From: Heyndrickxia sporothermodurans
GTDB lineage: Bacteria; Bacillota; Bacilli; Bacillales; Bacillaceae_C
Length of the DNA: 5,620 bases
Assembly: GCF_016785185.1 (NCBI RefSeq)
Contig: NZ_JAEKDY010000162.1
Reading direction: 5' to 3' (one strand)
In this document: in pieces, positions 1-5,171 of the stretch
How the letters are laid out: every line of letters begins with the position of its first letter
How positions within the stretch are numbered: position 1 is the first letter of the stretch
The notes under the pieces: model-generated
Told to the model about the DNA's origin: nothing
Databases searched by the model: none
The model's input: the letters and a program-made list of their open reading frames with translations, nothing else
Made by a program: the position numbers and the translations under genes

Positions 1-1
1 T

Positions 2-85
2 TTATATGCGTTGTTTGAATGGGGGCTTACTGGTCAACTACCATTATACAAGATTTGGGGAGGTACTTCTTTTTTTATCTCTTAA
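2..85 (+). CDS. Possible C-terminal tail of an upstream gene (partial)
   Basis: This frame is open from the window edge for 27 codons and ends at TAA 83-85, just before the pbuG promoter. The peptide ends ...GQLPLYKIWGGTSFFIS and is rich in aromatic and hydrophobic residues, so it could be the end of a membrane protein. I do not recognise the family. Support is weak: 27 stop-free codons can arise by chance in AT-rich DNA, the 5' part is outside the window, and no convincing terminator follows before position 120. The alternative is that 1-90 is simply non-coding upstream sequence. Confidence 0.25.
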   Translation, partial: LYALFEWGLTGQLPLYKIWGGTSFFIS

Positions 86-90
86 ACCCC

Positions 91-118
91 TTGATACACA
101 AGGGCTAAGAATTATGAA
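91..118 (+). promoter_or_regulatory. Sigma-A-type promoter of the pbuG leader
   Basis: TTGATA (91-96; 5 of 6 matches to the -35 consensus) is followed after 16 nt by TATGAA (113-118; 4 of 6). Transcription would begin near 125, just upstream of the riboswitch aptamer at 137, which is the expected arrangement. The -35 hexamer overlaps a perfect 6-bp inverted repeat, CCCTTG (88-93) and CAAGGG (99-104). Assignment is by pattern only. Confidence 0.5.
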
Positions 119-136
119 ATTCATTCAAATAGTAAA

Positions 137-206
137 CATCGTATAATTTCGGGGATATGGCCTGATAAGTTTCTACCAAGCTGCCGTAAATAGCTTGACT
201 ACGAGG
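137..206 (+). promoter_or_regulatory. Purine riboswitch aptamer, guanine class (C74 type)
   Basis: The three-way junction of the xpt/pbuG purine aptamer is recognisable throughout. P1 pairs TCGTA (139-143) with TACGA (200-204). P2 pairs TCGGG (149-153) with CCTGA (161-165) around loop GATATGG. The invariant J2/3 segment TTTCTACC lies at 170-177. P3 pairs CAAGCT (177-182) with AGCTTG (192-197), closed by a G-T pair around loop CCGTAAA. L2 and L3 carry the conserved residues for the loop-loop kissing contact. The J3/1 segment reads GACTA (197-201). C199 sits where C74 specifies guanine/hypoxanthine, whereas U there specifies adenine. The downstream gene is a guanine/hypoxanthine permease, in agreement. 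Ligand class follows from established work on this family; binding is not shown here. Confidence 0.97.
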
Positions 207-276
207 TTGTGAGATATAGGTGGGATTTCTACGTTTCCCTGCCTTCGCTTTTTTCTAAACCTTAAGGTCAACGCTC
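203..276 (+). promoter_or_regulatory. Antiterminator pairing of the pbuG riboswitch
   Basis: GAGGTTG (203-209) can pair with CAACGCTC (269-276), giving 7 bp with G273 bulged. The left arm shares G203 and A204 with the 3' strand of P1. The right arm takes up the first bases of the terminator stem. The helix is therefore exclusive with both the ligand-bound aptamer and the terminator, as an OFF switch requires: guanine holds P1, the antiterminator cannot form and transcription stops. The helix was found by hand and not by energy minimisation, so exact ends are uncertain. Confidence 0.65.
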
Positions 277-307
277 CGAACAAATTTGTTCGGGGCGTTT
301 ATTATTT
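270..307 (+). terminator. Riboswitch-controlled terminator upstream of pbuG
   Basis: The strand AACGCTCCGAACA (270-282) pairs with TGTTCGGGGCGTT (287-299), a 13-bp stem with one T-G wobble (T275-G294) around a four-base loop AATT. It is followed by a U-rich run, TTTATTATTT (298-307). It lies between the aptamer and the pbuG start codon, so it acts as an attenuator and not a gene-end terminator. Confidence 0.92.
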
Positions 308-322
308 CCGTTATCTATCGAT

Positions 323-332
323 GGGGGGAGAG
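323..332 (+). promoter_or_regulatory. Ribosome binding site fixing the pbuG start at 336
   Basis: The purine run GGGGGGAGAG ends four bases before ATG 336-338 and includes a GGGGAG Shine-Dalgarno match. An earlier in-frame ATG at 321-323 merges into this run, would translate it as Gly-Gly-Glu, and has no Shine-Dalgarno sequence of its own (upstream is TTATCTATCG). Protein similarity also starts at the second Met (MKKYFQFDEL). Confidence 0.85.
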
Positions 333-335
333 ACA

Positions 336-1670
336 ATGAAAAAATATTTTCAATTTGATGAACTAGGGACGAATTATCGACGTGAGATCATTGGTGGGAT
401 CACAACGTTTTTATCAATGGCATATATTCTTATTTTAAATCCGTTAACATTGTCATTATCTTCTGTAAAAGATTTCCCAGATGCTTTGCGTATGGATTCT
501 GGAGCTGTATTTGTGGCAACAGCGCTTGCAGCTGCTATCGGTACATTAATCATGGCATTTTTAGCGAAATATCCAATCGCACTTGCACCTGGCGTAGGAT
601 TAAATGCATTTTTTGCTTATACAGTCGTACTAACACTTGGTATGTCTTGGCAACAAGCATTAACTGGTGTTCTGTTTTCAGGAATTATTTTTGTCATTTT
701 AACTTTATTCGGATTTCGAGAAAAAATCATTAATGCCATTCCTGTTGAATTAAAATTAGCCGTTGGCGCGGGGATTGGCTTGTTCATTACATTTATTGGA
801 CTTCGTAATGCAGAAATCATCGTTGATAATGATGCTACACTAGTTGGACTTGGGGATTTAACGAATGGAAACACGCTTTTAGCTATTTTTGGAATTGTTA
901 TCACGATTATTATGATGACAAGAGGCTGGAAAGGTGCTATTTTTATCGGAATGCTCTTAACAACAGTTGCTGGGATGATTGTAGGATTAATAGATGTGCC
1001 ACATAAAATTGTTGGTGCCGTACCAAGTATTGCTCCAACCTTTGGAGCGCCATTCGAAACATTATTCCACCATACAAGTGACCTTTTTACAGTAAAAATG
1101 TTAGTTGTCGTACTAACTTTCTTATTTGTAGATTTCTTTGATACAGCGGGCACAATGGTTGCAGTCGCTAATCAAGCAGGGTTAATCAAAAATAATAAAT
1201 TACCTCGTGCAGGGAGAGCTTTATTTGCCGATTCATCTGCAACTGTTATTGGTTCTATCTTAGGGACATCAACAACGACTGCATATATTGAATCGACTGC
1301 CGGAGTTGCAGCTGGTGCAAGAACGGGATTTGCCAGTGTCATTACTGCTATATTGTTTTTACTTTCCTTATTCTTTTTCCCGGTATTAGGTGTGATCACT
1401 TCACCTGTAACCGCACCTGCTTTAATTGTTGTCGGAGTGTTAATGGTATCATCACTAAATGAAATTGACTGGAAAAAGTTCGAAATTGCTGTTCCTGCGT
1501 TTTTTACAATCATTATGATGCCAATGACCTATTCGATAGCAACAGGAATTGGAATCGGCTTTATTTTCTACCCAATTACAATGCTGTTAAAAGGAAGATG
1601 GAAAGAGATTCACCCGGTGATGTATGTTTTCTTTTTTATCTTTATCCTATACTTTATCTTTATTTTGTAA
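336..1670 (+). CDS. pbuG: Guanine/hypoxanthine permease PbuG (NCS2 family, AzgA-like)
   Basis: PbuG is a cytoplasmic-membrane proton symporter that imports guanine and hypoxanthine for purine salvage. From the ATG at 336 it is 444 aa, close to the roughly 440 aa of Bacillus subtilis PbuG, and the sequence matches my recollection of that protein along its whole length. Visible signatures are the N-terminal FDELGTNYRREIIGGITTFLSMAYI (written here only to mark residues 7-31), APGVGLNAFF at 84-93 in the TM3 region, DFFDTAGT at 266-273 in the TM8 region, and GTSTTTAYIES at 310-320 in the TM10 region. In NCS2 transporters the acidic residues of the TM8 and TM10 half-helices line the substrate site; here these would be D266/D269 and E319. 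The protein is hydrophobic throughout, consistent with 12-14 membrane helices. Expression is governed by the guanine riboswitch just upstream, which supports the substrate assignment. The gene is monocistronic, with its own terminator. The paralogue PbuO is the main alternative, but the riboswitch and sequence favour PbuG. Confidence 0.95.
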   Translation: MKKYFQFDELGTNYRREIIGGITTFLSMAYILILNPLTLSLSSVKDFPDALRMDSGAVFVATALAAAIGTLIMAFLAKYPIALAPGVGLNAFFAYTVVLTLGMSWQQALTGVLFSGIIFVILTLFGFREKIINAIPVELKLAVGAGIGLFITFIGLRNAEIIVDNDATLVGLGDLTNGNTLLAIFGIVITIIMMTRGWKGAIFIGMLLTTVAGMIVGLIDVPHKIVGAVPSIAPTFGAPFETLFHHTSDLFTVKMLVVVLTFLFVDFFDTAGTMVAVANQAGLIKNNKLPRAGRALFADSSATVIGSILGTSTTTAYIESTAGVAAGARTGFASVITAILFLLSLFFFPVLGVITSPVTAPALIVVGVLMVSSLNEIDWKKFEIAVPAFFTIIMMPMTYSIATGIGIGFIFYPITMLLKGRWKEIHPVMYVFFFIFILYFIFIL

Positions 1671-1678
1671 AAATTGCG

Positions 1679-1704
1679 GAGAGCCTCACTTGGGGCTCTC
1701 TTTT
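1679..1704 (+). terminator. Rho-independent terminator of pbuG
   Basis: GAGAGCCTC (1679-1687) pairs with GGGGCTCTC (1692-1700), 9 bp with one T-G wobble, around loop ACTT and followed by TTTT (1701-1704). It begins 8 nt after the pbuG stop codon and separates pbuG from glcT. The U tract is short, so some readthrough is possible. Confidence 0.88.
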
Positions 1705-1706
1705 AA

Positions 1707-1735
1707 TTGATATCCCTTAGTATTTTCGGTAAACT
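1707..1735 (+). promoter_or_regulatory. Candidate sigma-A promoter of glcT
   Basis: TTGATA (1707-1712; 5 of 6) is followed after exactly 17 nt by TAAACT (1730-1735; 4 of 6). It starts directly after the pbuG terminator and lies 43 nt upstream of the glcT start, giving a predicted start near 1742 and a short leader. A weak -10 suits the low, constitutive expression expected for an antiterminator. Pattern-based only. Confidence 0.5.
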
Positions 1736-1768
1736 AAAGTCATCATGACCGAATCTGTCGAACTTTAG
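1725..1768. repeat. Two overlapping inverted repeats at the glcT promoter and leader
   Basis: CTAAAGT (1734-1740) and ACTTTAG (1762-1768) are perfect 7-bp inverted arms. The right arm overlaps the first bases of the glcT Shine-Dalgarno sequence, AGGAG (1767-1771). TTCGGT (1725-1730) and ACCGAA (1748-1753) are perfect 6-bp arms flanking the -10 region, 17 nt apart. If transcription starts near 1742, both left arms lie outside the RNA, so these would act as DNA operators. An upstream start would instead let the first repeat form a hairpin hiding the ribosome binding site. No known regulator is assigned. Confidence 0.35.
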
Positions 1769-1777
1769 GAGAATATT

Positions 1778-2620
1778 ATGGAAGCGTTTGAAGTTATAAA
1801 AGTTCTTAATAATAATGTAGTCATTGCTTCTAATTCAAAATATGAAGAAGTCGTACTTATTGGTAAAGGAATCGGTTTTAACCGAAAAAAGGGGAGTTCT
1901 ATTTCAAAACAAGAAGCGGAAAAACTTTTTGTTTTAAAAGGTGAAGTTGAACAAATACAATATAAAAAGCTTCTTCCATTTATTGATGAGGACACGCTTG
2001 AAGTAATCATATCTGCGAACGAGTTAATACGGAAACGAACGGAAGCTTATTTGGATGAGCATATCCATATTGCATTAACGGATCATATATTATTCGCGAT
2101 TAATCGTTTAATGAAAGGCATGGCCATTAAAAATCCGTTTAATTTAGAAACAAAGGTTCTTTATCCAGACGAATATGAAATTGCTCGGGAAGTAGTAGAA
2201 ATGATCAATGATACTACTAATATCCAGCTCCCAGAAGGAGAAATAGGTTTCATTGCTTTGCATATTCATAGTGCAGTGACAAATAAAAATTTAGCGGAGA
2301 TTAACCAATATTCTCAACTAATTGCTAAACTAATTTCAACCATTGAAGAACAATTTGGCATTAAATTAAATAAGGACGAAGTGAATTATATGAGGCTTGT
2401 TCGTCACTTAAGATATACTATCGATCGCGTTTTAAGCGGAGAAAAAGTAAATGAGCCAGAAAAAATAACATCCTTCTTGAAACAAGAATATCCTTTGTGC
2501 TATAATCTTGCTTGGAAACTTATTAAGATCATGCAACAAACATTGAAGAAACCAGTATTTGATGCGGAAGCGGTGTATTTAACGATGCATTTACAACGCA
2601 TTCAAAATAAAATAAAGTAA
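1778..2620 (+). CDS. glcT: GlcT, PRD-containing transcription antiterminator of the glucose PTS
   Basis: GlcT is a cytoplasmic BglG/SacY-family RNA-binding protein that, as a dimer, binds the RAT element in the ptsG leader and stops formation of the overlapping terminator. The 280-aa length is normal for the family. Residues 1 to about 55 form the CAT RNA-binding domain (VIKVLNNNVVIA at 6-17 is typical). PRD1 spans about 66-170 and PRD2 about 171-280. Conserved histidines match the regulatory positions: H103 (TDH) and H162 (LHIH) in PRD1, H210 (VRH) and H271 (TMH) in PRD2, so no phosphorylation site is missing. Known model: without glucose, EIIB of PtsG phosphorylates PRD1 and inactivates GlcT; glucose transport reverses this. 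The start is set by AGGAG (1767-1771), six bases before ATG. The identity as GlcT and not LicT or SacT/SacY rests on the glucose-type RAT and the ptsG gene directly downstream. Confidence 0.95.
   Translation: MEAFEVIKVLNNNVVIASNSKYEEVVLIGKGIGFNRKKGSSISKQEAEKLFVLKGEVEQIQYKKLLPFIDEDTLEVIISANELIRKRTEAYLDEHIHIALTDHILFAINRLMKGMAIKNPFNLETKVLYPDEYEIAREVVEMINDTTNIQLPEGEIGFIALHIHSAVTNKNLAEINQYSQLIAKLISTIEEQFGIKLNKDEVNYMRLVRHLRYTIDRVLSGEKVNEPEKITSFLKQEYPLCYNLAWKLIKIMQQTLKKPVFDAEAVYLTMHLQRIQNKIK
2590..2618 (+). promoter_or_regulatory. Candidate ptsG promoter inside the 3' end of glcT
   Basis: TTTACA (2590-2595; 5 of 6) and TAAAGT (2613-2618; 4 of 6) are separated by exactly 17 nt. Transcription would start near 2625, eight nucleotides before the RAT. 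Only 12 nt lie between the glcT stop and the RAT, so any promoter specific to ptsG must overlap the glcT coding end. Readthrough from glcT could also feed the switch. Confidence 0.5.
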
Positions 2621-2632
2621 TCATTCTTTTAT

Positions 2633-2661
2633 ACGTGTTACTGACTCGATCAGGCATGAGT
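2633..2661 (+). promoter_or_regulatory. RAT element, GlcT-binding ribonucleic antiterminator of ptsG
   Basis: The 29-nt element begins ACGTGTTACTGACTCGATCA and ends GGCATGAGT, very close to the ptsG RAT I recall from B. subtilis. It folds as CGTG (2634-2637) with CATG (2655-2658), an asymmetric internal loop (TTA opposite G2654), and CTGA (2641-2644) with TCAG (2650-2653) around loop CTCGA. Bases 2653-2661 are also the start of the terminator stem, so RAT and terminator exclude each other. GlcT binding to this class of RNA is established; binding here is inferred. Confidence 0.93.
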
Positions 2662-2740
2662 AAAGAAGATAATTGAAATGAGGATTTATGGGGAATATAT
2701 CTCTATACTCTTTTCTATCTTTTTTACTCATGCCTTTTTT
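2653..2740 (+). terminator. GlcT-controlled terminator in the ptsG leader
   Basis: GGCATGAGTAAAGAAGAT (2653-2670) pairs with ATCTTTTTTACTCATGCC (2717-2734), an 18-bp stem with a single G-T wobble (G2665-T2722), followed by TTTTTT (2735-2740). The loop is long, 46 nt (2671-2716), and contains AATTGAAAT, which has a perfect complement just past the terminator (2748-2756). The first nine bases of the stem belong to the RAT, making this the OFF state of the ptsG switch. Confidence 0.95.
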
Positions 2741-2803
2741 ATTGGTTATTTCAATTGTTAAGAGCATGTCGGTAAGGTTACAAAATAAAAAGGAGGATAC
2801 ACA

Positions 2804-4882
2804 ATGTTTAAGAAAATCTTTGGTGTTTTACAAAAAGTAGGTAAAGCACTAATGTTACCAGTAGCTATTTTGCCTGCGGCAGGGATTTTATTAGCGGTTG
2901 GTACAGCACTTACGAATCCGACCTTATTGGACATAGCGCCATTTTTGGATACCTCTTGGGTAAAACATGTTGCAGACGTAATGGCGAAAGCAGGAGGGAT
3001 TGTTTTTGATAACCTTGCCTTACTTTTTGCTGTCGGAGTTGCTGTTGGTTTAACAGGCGGTGAAGGTGTTGCAGGTTTAGCTGCGATTGTAGGCTATTTA
3101 ATTATGAATGTGACGATGGGTGTTGCAAAGGGGATAGCTATGACCGATGTCATCGGGGAACATGTGAATCCCGCCCACGCATTAGTGTTGGGTATACCGA
3201 CTTTGCAAACGGGAGTATTTGGCGGTATTATTGTCGGATTGATCGCAGCGTATATGTACAATAAATTTTTCGAAATTGAATTGCCGTCATACTTAGGCTT
3301 TTTTGCAGGAAAACGTTTCGTTCCAATCGTAACTGCTGCATCCGCAGTAATATTGGGATTAATCATGATTATTATTTGGCCACCGGTCCAACATGCGCTA
3401 AATTCATTCTCTAATTATATGTTAGGATCACAACAAACATTAGCGGCCTTTATATTTGGAGTCATTGAACGTTCTCTAATCCCATTTGGATTACATCACA
3501 TTTTCTATGCACCATTCTGGTTTGAATTCGGTTCATACACAACACATGCCGGAAATGTTGTTCACGGGGACCAAACGATCTTTATGAAACAAATTCAAGA
3601 TGGAGTCCAACACTTAACAGCAGGTACATTCCAAGTTGGTAAGTATCCATTTATGATGTTTGGACTACCAGCTGCCGCTTTAGCGATTTATCACGAAGCT
3701 CGCCCGGAAAAGAAGAAATTCGTAGCGGGTATTATGGGTTCCGCTGCACTTACATCATTTTTAACAGGTATTACTGAACCACTTGAGTTCTCATTTTTAT
3801 TCGTAGCACCGGTTCTATTTGGTATTCATGCTATTTTTGCCGGATTATCCTTTATGACGATGCATTTATTAAATGTAAAAATTGGGATGACATTCTCCGG
3901 TGGATTAATTGACTTTCTTCTATTTGGTGTATTAAATAAACAAACTCATTGGTGGTGGGTTATTCCTGTAGGCTTAGTCTTTGCGGTTATTTATTATTTC
4001 GGATTCCGTTTTGCAATCCGCAAATTTAATTTAAAAACTCCCGGCCGGGAAGATCCGGAAGATGAATCGGCGAATGAGTCAGCAGAGCAACCAACGAATG
4101 ATCTACCATATGACATTTTGGAAGCAATGGGTGGACAAGAAAACATTTCTAATTTAGATGCGTGTATCACTCGTTTACGTGTTCAAGTAAACGATGTTAA
4201 AAATGTAGATAAAAATCGTTTGAAAAAACTTGGAGCAGCAGGTGTACTTGAAGTTGGAAATAACATTCAAGCGATCTTTGGTCCTAAATCAGATACTATT
4301 AAGTCGCAAATGAAAGATATTATGTCCGGAAAAAGACCTCGTAAAGCAGTAACTGATCCGGATAAAGAAGTACAACAACAAATTGAAGAAGTGCAACCAG
4401 ATGTTCTTCAATCAAAAGTGAAAGATACAAATGAAGTAATCGTATCTCCGGCTAAAGGGGAACTCAAACCAATCACTGAAGTACCGGATCAAGTATTTTC
4501 AGGTAAAATGATGGGTGATGGTTTCGCTATTCTCCCTATGGAAGGATTAATTGCATCTCCGGTAGATGGGAAAATCGTAAATGTGTTCCCAACAAAACAT
4601 GCTCTAGGTATTATGTCCGATGGAGGAAGAGAAATTTTAATTCATGTTGGAATCGATACAGTTAATCTAAAAGGTGAAGGATTCGAGACACTAGTTAATG
4701 AAGGTGACCGTGTAGAAGCAGGACAGCCGTTGCTAAAAGTAGATCTTGAATTCCTAAAAGAAAAAGTTCCTTCTATTATGACTCCGATTGTATTCACTAA
4801 TCTTAACGAAGGTGAGCAAGTAGTATTAGAAAAAGAAGGCTTAGTTCAAATGAAGGAAAGCAATATCGTCTCAATTAAATAA
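2804..4882 (+). CDS. ptsG: Glucose-specific PTS permease EIICBA(Glc), PtsG
   Basis: PtsG imports glucose and phosphorylates it to glucose-6-phosphate, taking phosphate from HPr. At 692 aa it is the full three-domain form (B. subtilis PtsG is about 699 aa). EIIC, residues 1 to about 410, is the membrane domain: it opens MFKKIFGVLQKVGKALMLPV and contains the PTS motif GITEPLEFSF at 322-331 and GLHHIFY at 229-235. An acidic linker follows (about 416-433). EIIB spans about 435-508 with its phosphorylated Cys454 in LDACITRLR. A charged linker (about 509-545) leads to EIIA (about 546-692), with the phosphorylated His614 in ILIHVGID and the partner His599 in TKHALG. All catalytic residues are present and there is no frameshift. 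The start is set by AGGAGG (2791-2796), seven bases before ATG. Expression depends on the upstream RAT/terminator switch, and its EIIB domain is the expected kinase of GlcT. No ptsH or ptsI follows. Specificity for glucose and not glucosamine or N-acetylglucosamine is inferred from glcT and sequence. Confidence 0.96.
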   Translation: MFKKIFGVLQKVGKALMLPVAILPAAGILLAVGTALTNPTLLDIAPFLDTSWVKHVADVMAKAGGIVFDNLALLFAVGVAVGLTGGEGVAGLAAIVGYLIMNVTMGVAKGIAMTDVIGEHVNPAHALVLGIPTLQTGVFGGIIVGLIAAYMYNKFFEIELPSYLGFFAGKRFVPIVTAASAVILGLIMIIIWPPVQHALNSFSNYMLGSQQTLAAFIFGVIERSLIPFGLHHIFYAPFWFEFGSYTTHAGNVVHGDQTIFMKQIQDGVQHLTAGTFQVGKYPFMMFGLPAAALAIYHEARPEKKKFVAGIMGSAALTSFLTGITEPLEFSFLFVAPVLFGIHAIFAGLSFMTMHLLNVKIGMTFSGGLIDFLLFGVLNKQTHWWWVIPVGLVFAVIYYFGFRFAIRKFNLKTPGREDPEDESANESAEQPTNDLPYDILEAMGGQENISNLDACITRLRVQVNDVKNVDKNRLKKLGAAGVLEVGNNIQAIFGPKSDTIKSQMKDIMSGKRPRKAVTDPDKEVQQQIEEVQPDVLQSKVKDTNEVIVSPAKGELKPITEVPDQVFSGKMMGDGFAILPMEGLIASPVDGKIVNVFPTKHALGIMSDGGREILIHVGIDTVNLKGEGFETLVNEGDRVEAGQPLLKVDLEFLKEKVPSIMTPIVFTNLNEGEQVVLEKEGLVQMKESNIVSIK

Positions 4883-4897
4883 GATAGATAATCTAGT

Positions 4898-4928
4898 GCC
4901 AACTCCAGTCGGGGTTGGTTCTTTTTTT
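4898..4928 (+). terminator. Rho-independent terminator of ptsG
   Basis: CCAACTCC (4899-4906) pairs with GGGGTTGG (4911-4918), 8 bp with one wobble plus a G-T pair at the base (4898/4919), around loop AGTC. A seven-T tract follows (4922-4928). It lies 15 nt after the ptsG stop and insulates ptsG from the rRNA promoters. Confidence 0.93.
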
Positions 4929-4986
4929 ATTGTGTATGAATAAAACATCAAATCGGGAATTGGTCGAAATTACCATGTATATTCTG

Positions 4987-5015
4987 TTGACCTAGTTTGA
5001 AATGAGTGATAATAT
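4987..5015 (+). promoter_or_regulatory. Farthest upstream rRNA promoter candidate (P0)
   Basis: TTGACC (4987-4992; 5 of 6) is followed by TGATAATAT. The -10 could be TAATAT (5010-5015; 17-nt spacer, 4 of 6) or GATAAT (5008-5013; 5 of 6 but only a 15-nt spacer). It is weaker than the two promoters downstream. The 58 nt between the ptsG terminator and this -35 (4929-4986) hold nothing I can assign. Confidence 0.45.
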
Positions 5016-5022
5016 ATAAAAA

Positions 5023-5039
5023 CTGGTTAAGATAACCGG
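5023..5039. repeat. Inverted repeat immediately downstream of P0
   Basis: CTGGTTA (5023-5029) and TAACCGG (5033-5039) form a 7-bp repeat with one wobble and a three-base centre, AGA. It sits at or just past the expected P0 start site and ends 20 nt before the P1 -35. It could be an operator or a hairpin at the 5' end of the P0 transcript. No T tract follows, so it is not a terminator. Confidence 0.4.
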
Positions 5040-5059
5040 AAACAAAATCACAAAAGTTG

Positions 5060-5088
5060 TTGACAACATTTTGATGAGATGATATTAT
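5060..5088 (+). promoter_or_regulatory. rRNA operon promoter P1
   Basis: TTGACA (5060-5065; perfect) and TATTAT (5083-5088; 5 of 6) are separated by the ideal 17 nt. The -35 lies in a 13-nt block, AAAGTTGTTGACA (5053-5065), repeated exactly at the next promoter. A G at 5096, eight bases past the -10, could be the initiating base. The region upstream is A-rich (AAACAAAATCACAAAAG), as often seen for rRNA promoters. Confidence 0.88.
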
Positions 5089-5132
5089 ATTAAATGTCGC
5101 TTCTGAGAGAAAAAAGAAGTTGAAGAAAGTTG

Positions 5133-5161
5133 TTGACATTAAACTTTTAAAATGGTAAACT
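5133..5161 (+). promoter_or_regulatory. rRNA operon promoter P2
   Basis: TTGACA (5133-5138; perfect) and TAAACT (5156-5161; 4 of 6) have a 17-nt spacer. The second copy of AAAGTTGTTGACA (5126-5138) covers its -35, exactly 73 nt after the first. The expected start is G5168, seven bases past the -10. The sequence upstream is rich in A and G. Tandem promoters about 70-90 nt apart are usual for Bacillus rrn operons. Confidence 0.82.
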
Positions 5162-5171
5162 TGAAAAGTTG

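Noticed and set aside
6..146. A + strand ORF beginning MRCLNGGLLVNYHYT that crosses the pbuG promoter into the riboswitch.
   Set aside because: It has no visible ribosome binding site in the window, overlaps the promoter and the 5' strand of aptamer P1, and its composition is not protein-like.
617..1153. Minus-strand ORF of 178 codons opposite pbuG (and another at 1172-1513).
   Set aside because: They are antisense shadows of pbuG: low-complexity T/I/P/K-rich translations with no recognisable domain, in the middle of a well-conserved gene.
2678..2761. A 27-codon ORF (MRIYGEYISILF...) beginning in the terminator loop.
   Set aside because: It has no good Shine-Dalgarno sequence and runs through the terminator stem and T tract; best explained as RNA-structure sequence.
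2621..2803. Search for a catabolite-responsive element (cre, CcpA site) near ptsG, and likewise near glcT.
   Set aside because: No sequence close to the WTGNAANCGNWNNCAW pattern was seen in the intergenic regions.
2688..2840. A 50-codon + strand ORF with a hydrophobic stretch (SFLSFLLMPFLLVISIV) starting in the ptsG terminator loop, with GAGG four bases upstream, and overlapping the ptsG start.
   Set aside because: Its sequence is dictated by the terminator 3' strand, T tract and ptsG ribosome binding site, and its last third is ptsG read out of frame. The hydrophobic run comes from the T-rich tract. Ribosome profiling would be needed to revive it.
3094..3366. Minus-strand ORF of 90 codons opposite the EIIC part of ptsG, and one at 1765-2010 opposite glcT.
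   Set aside because: Shadows of conserved genes, with no ribosome binding site or family signature.
4948..5139. Minus-strand ORF of 63 codons in the ptsG-16S gap.
   Set aside because: It covers the tandem rRNA promoters, its frame is open because of AT-rich promoter DNA, and the Phe/Asn-rich translation matches nothing I know.
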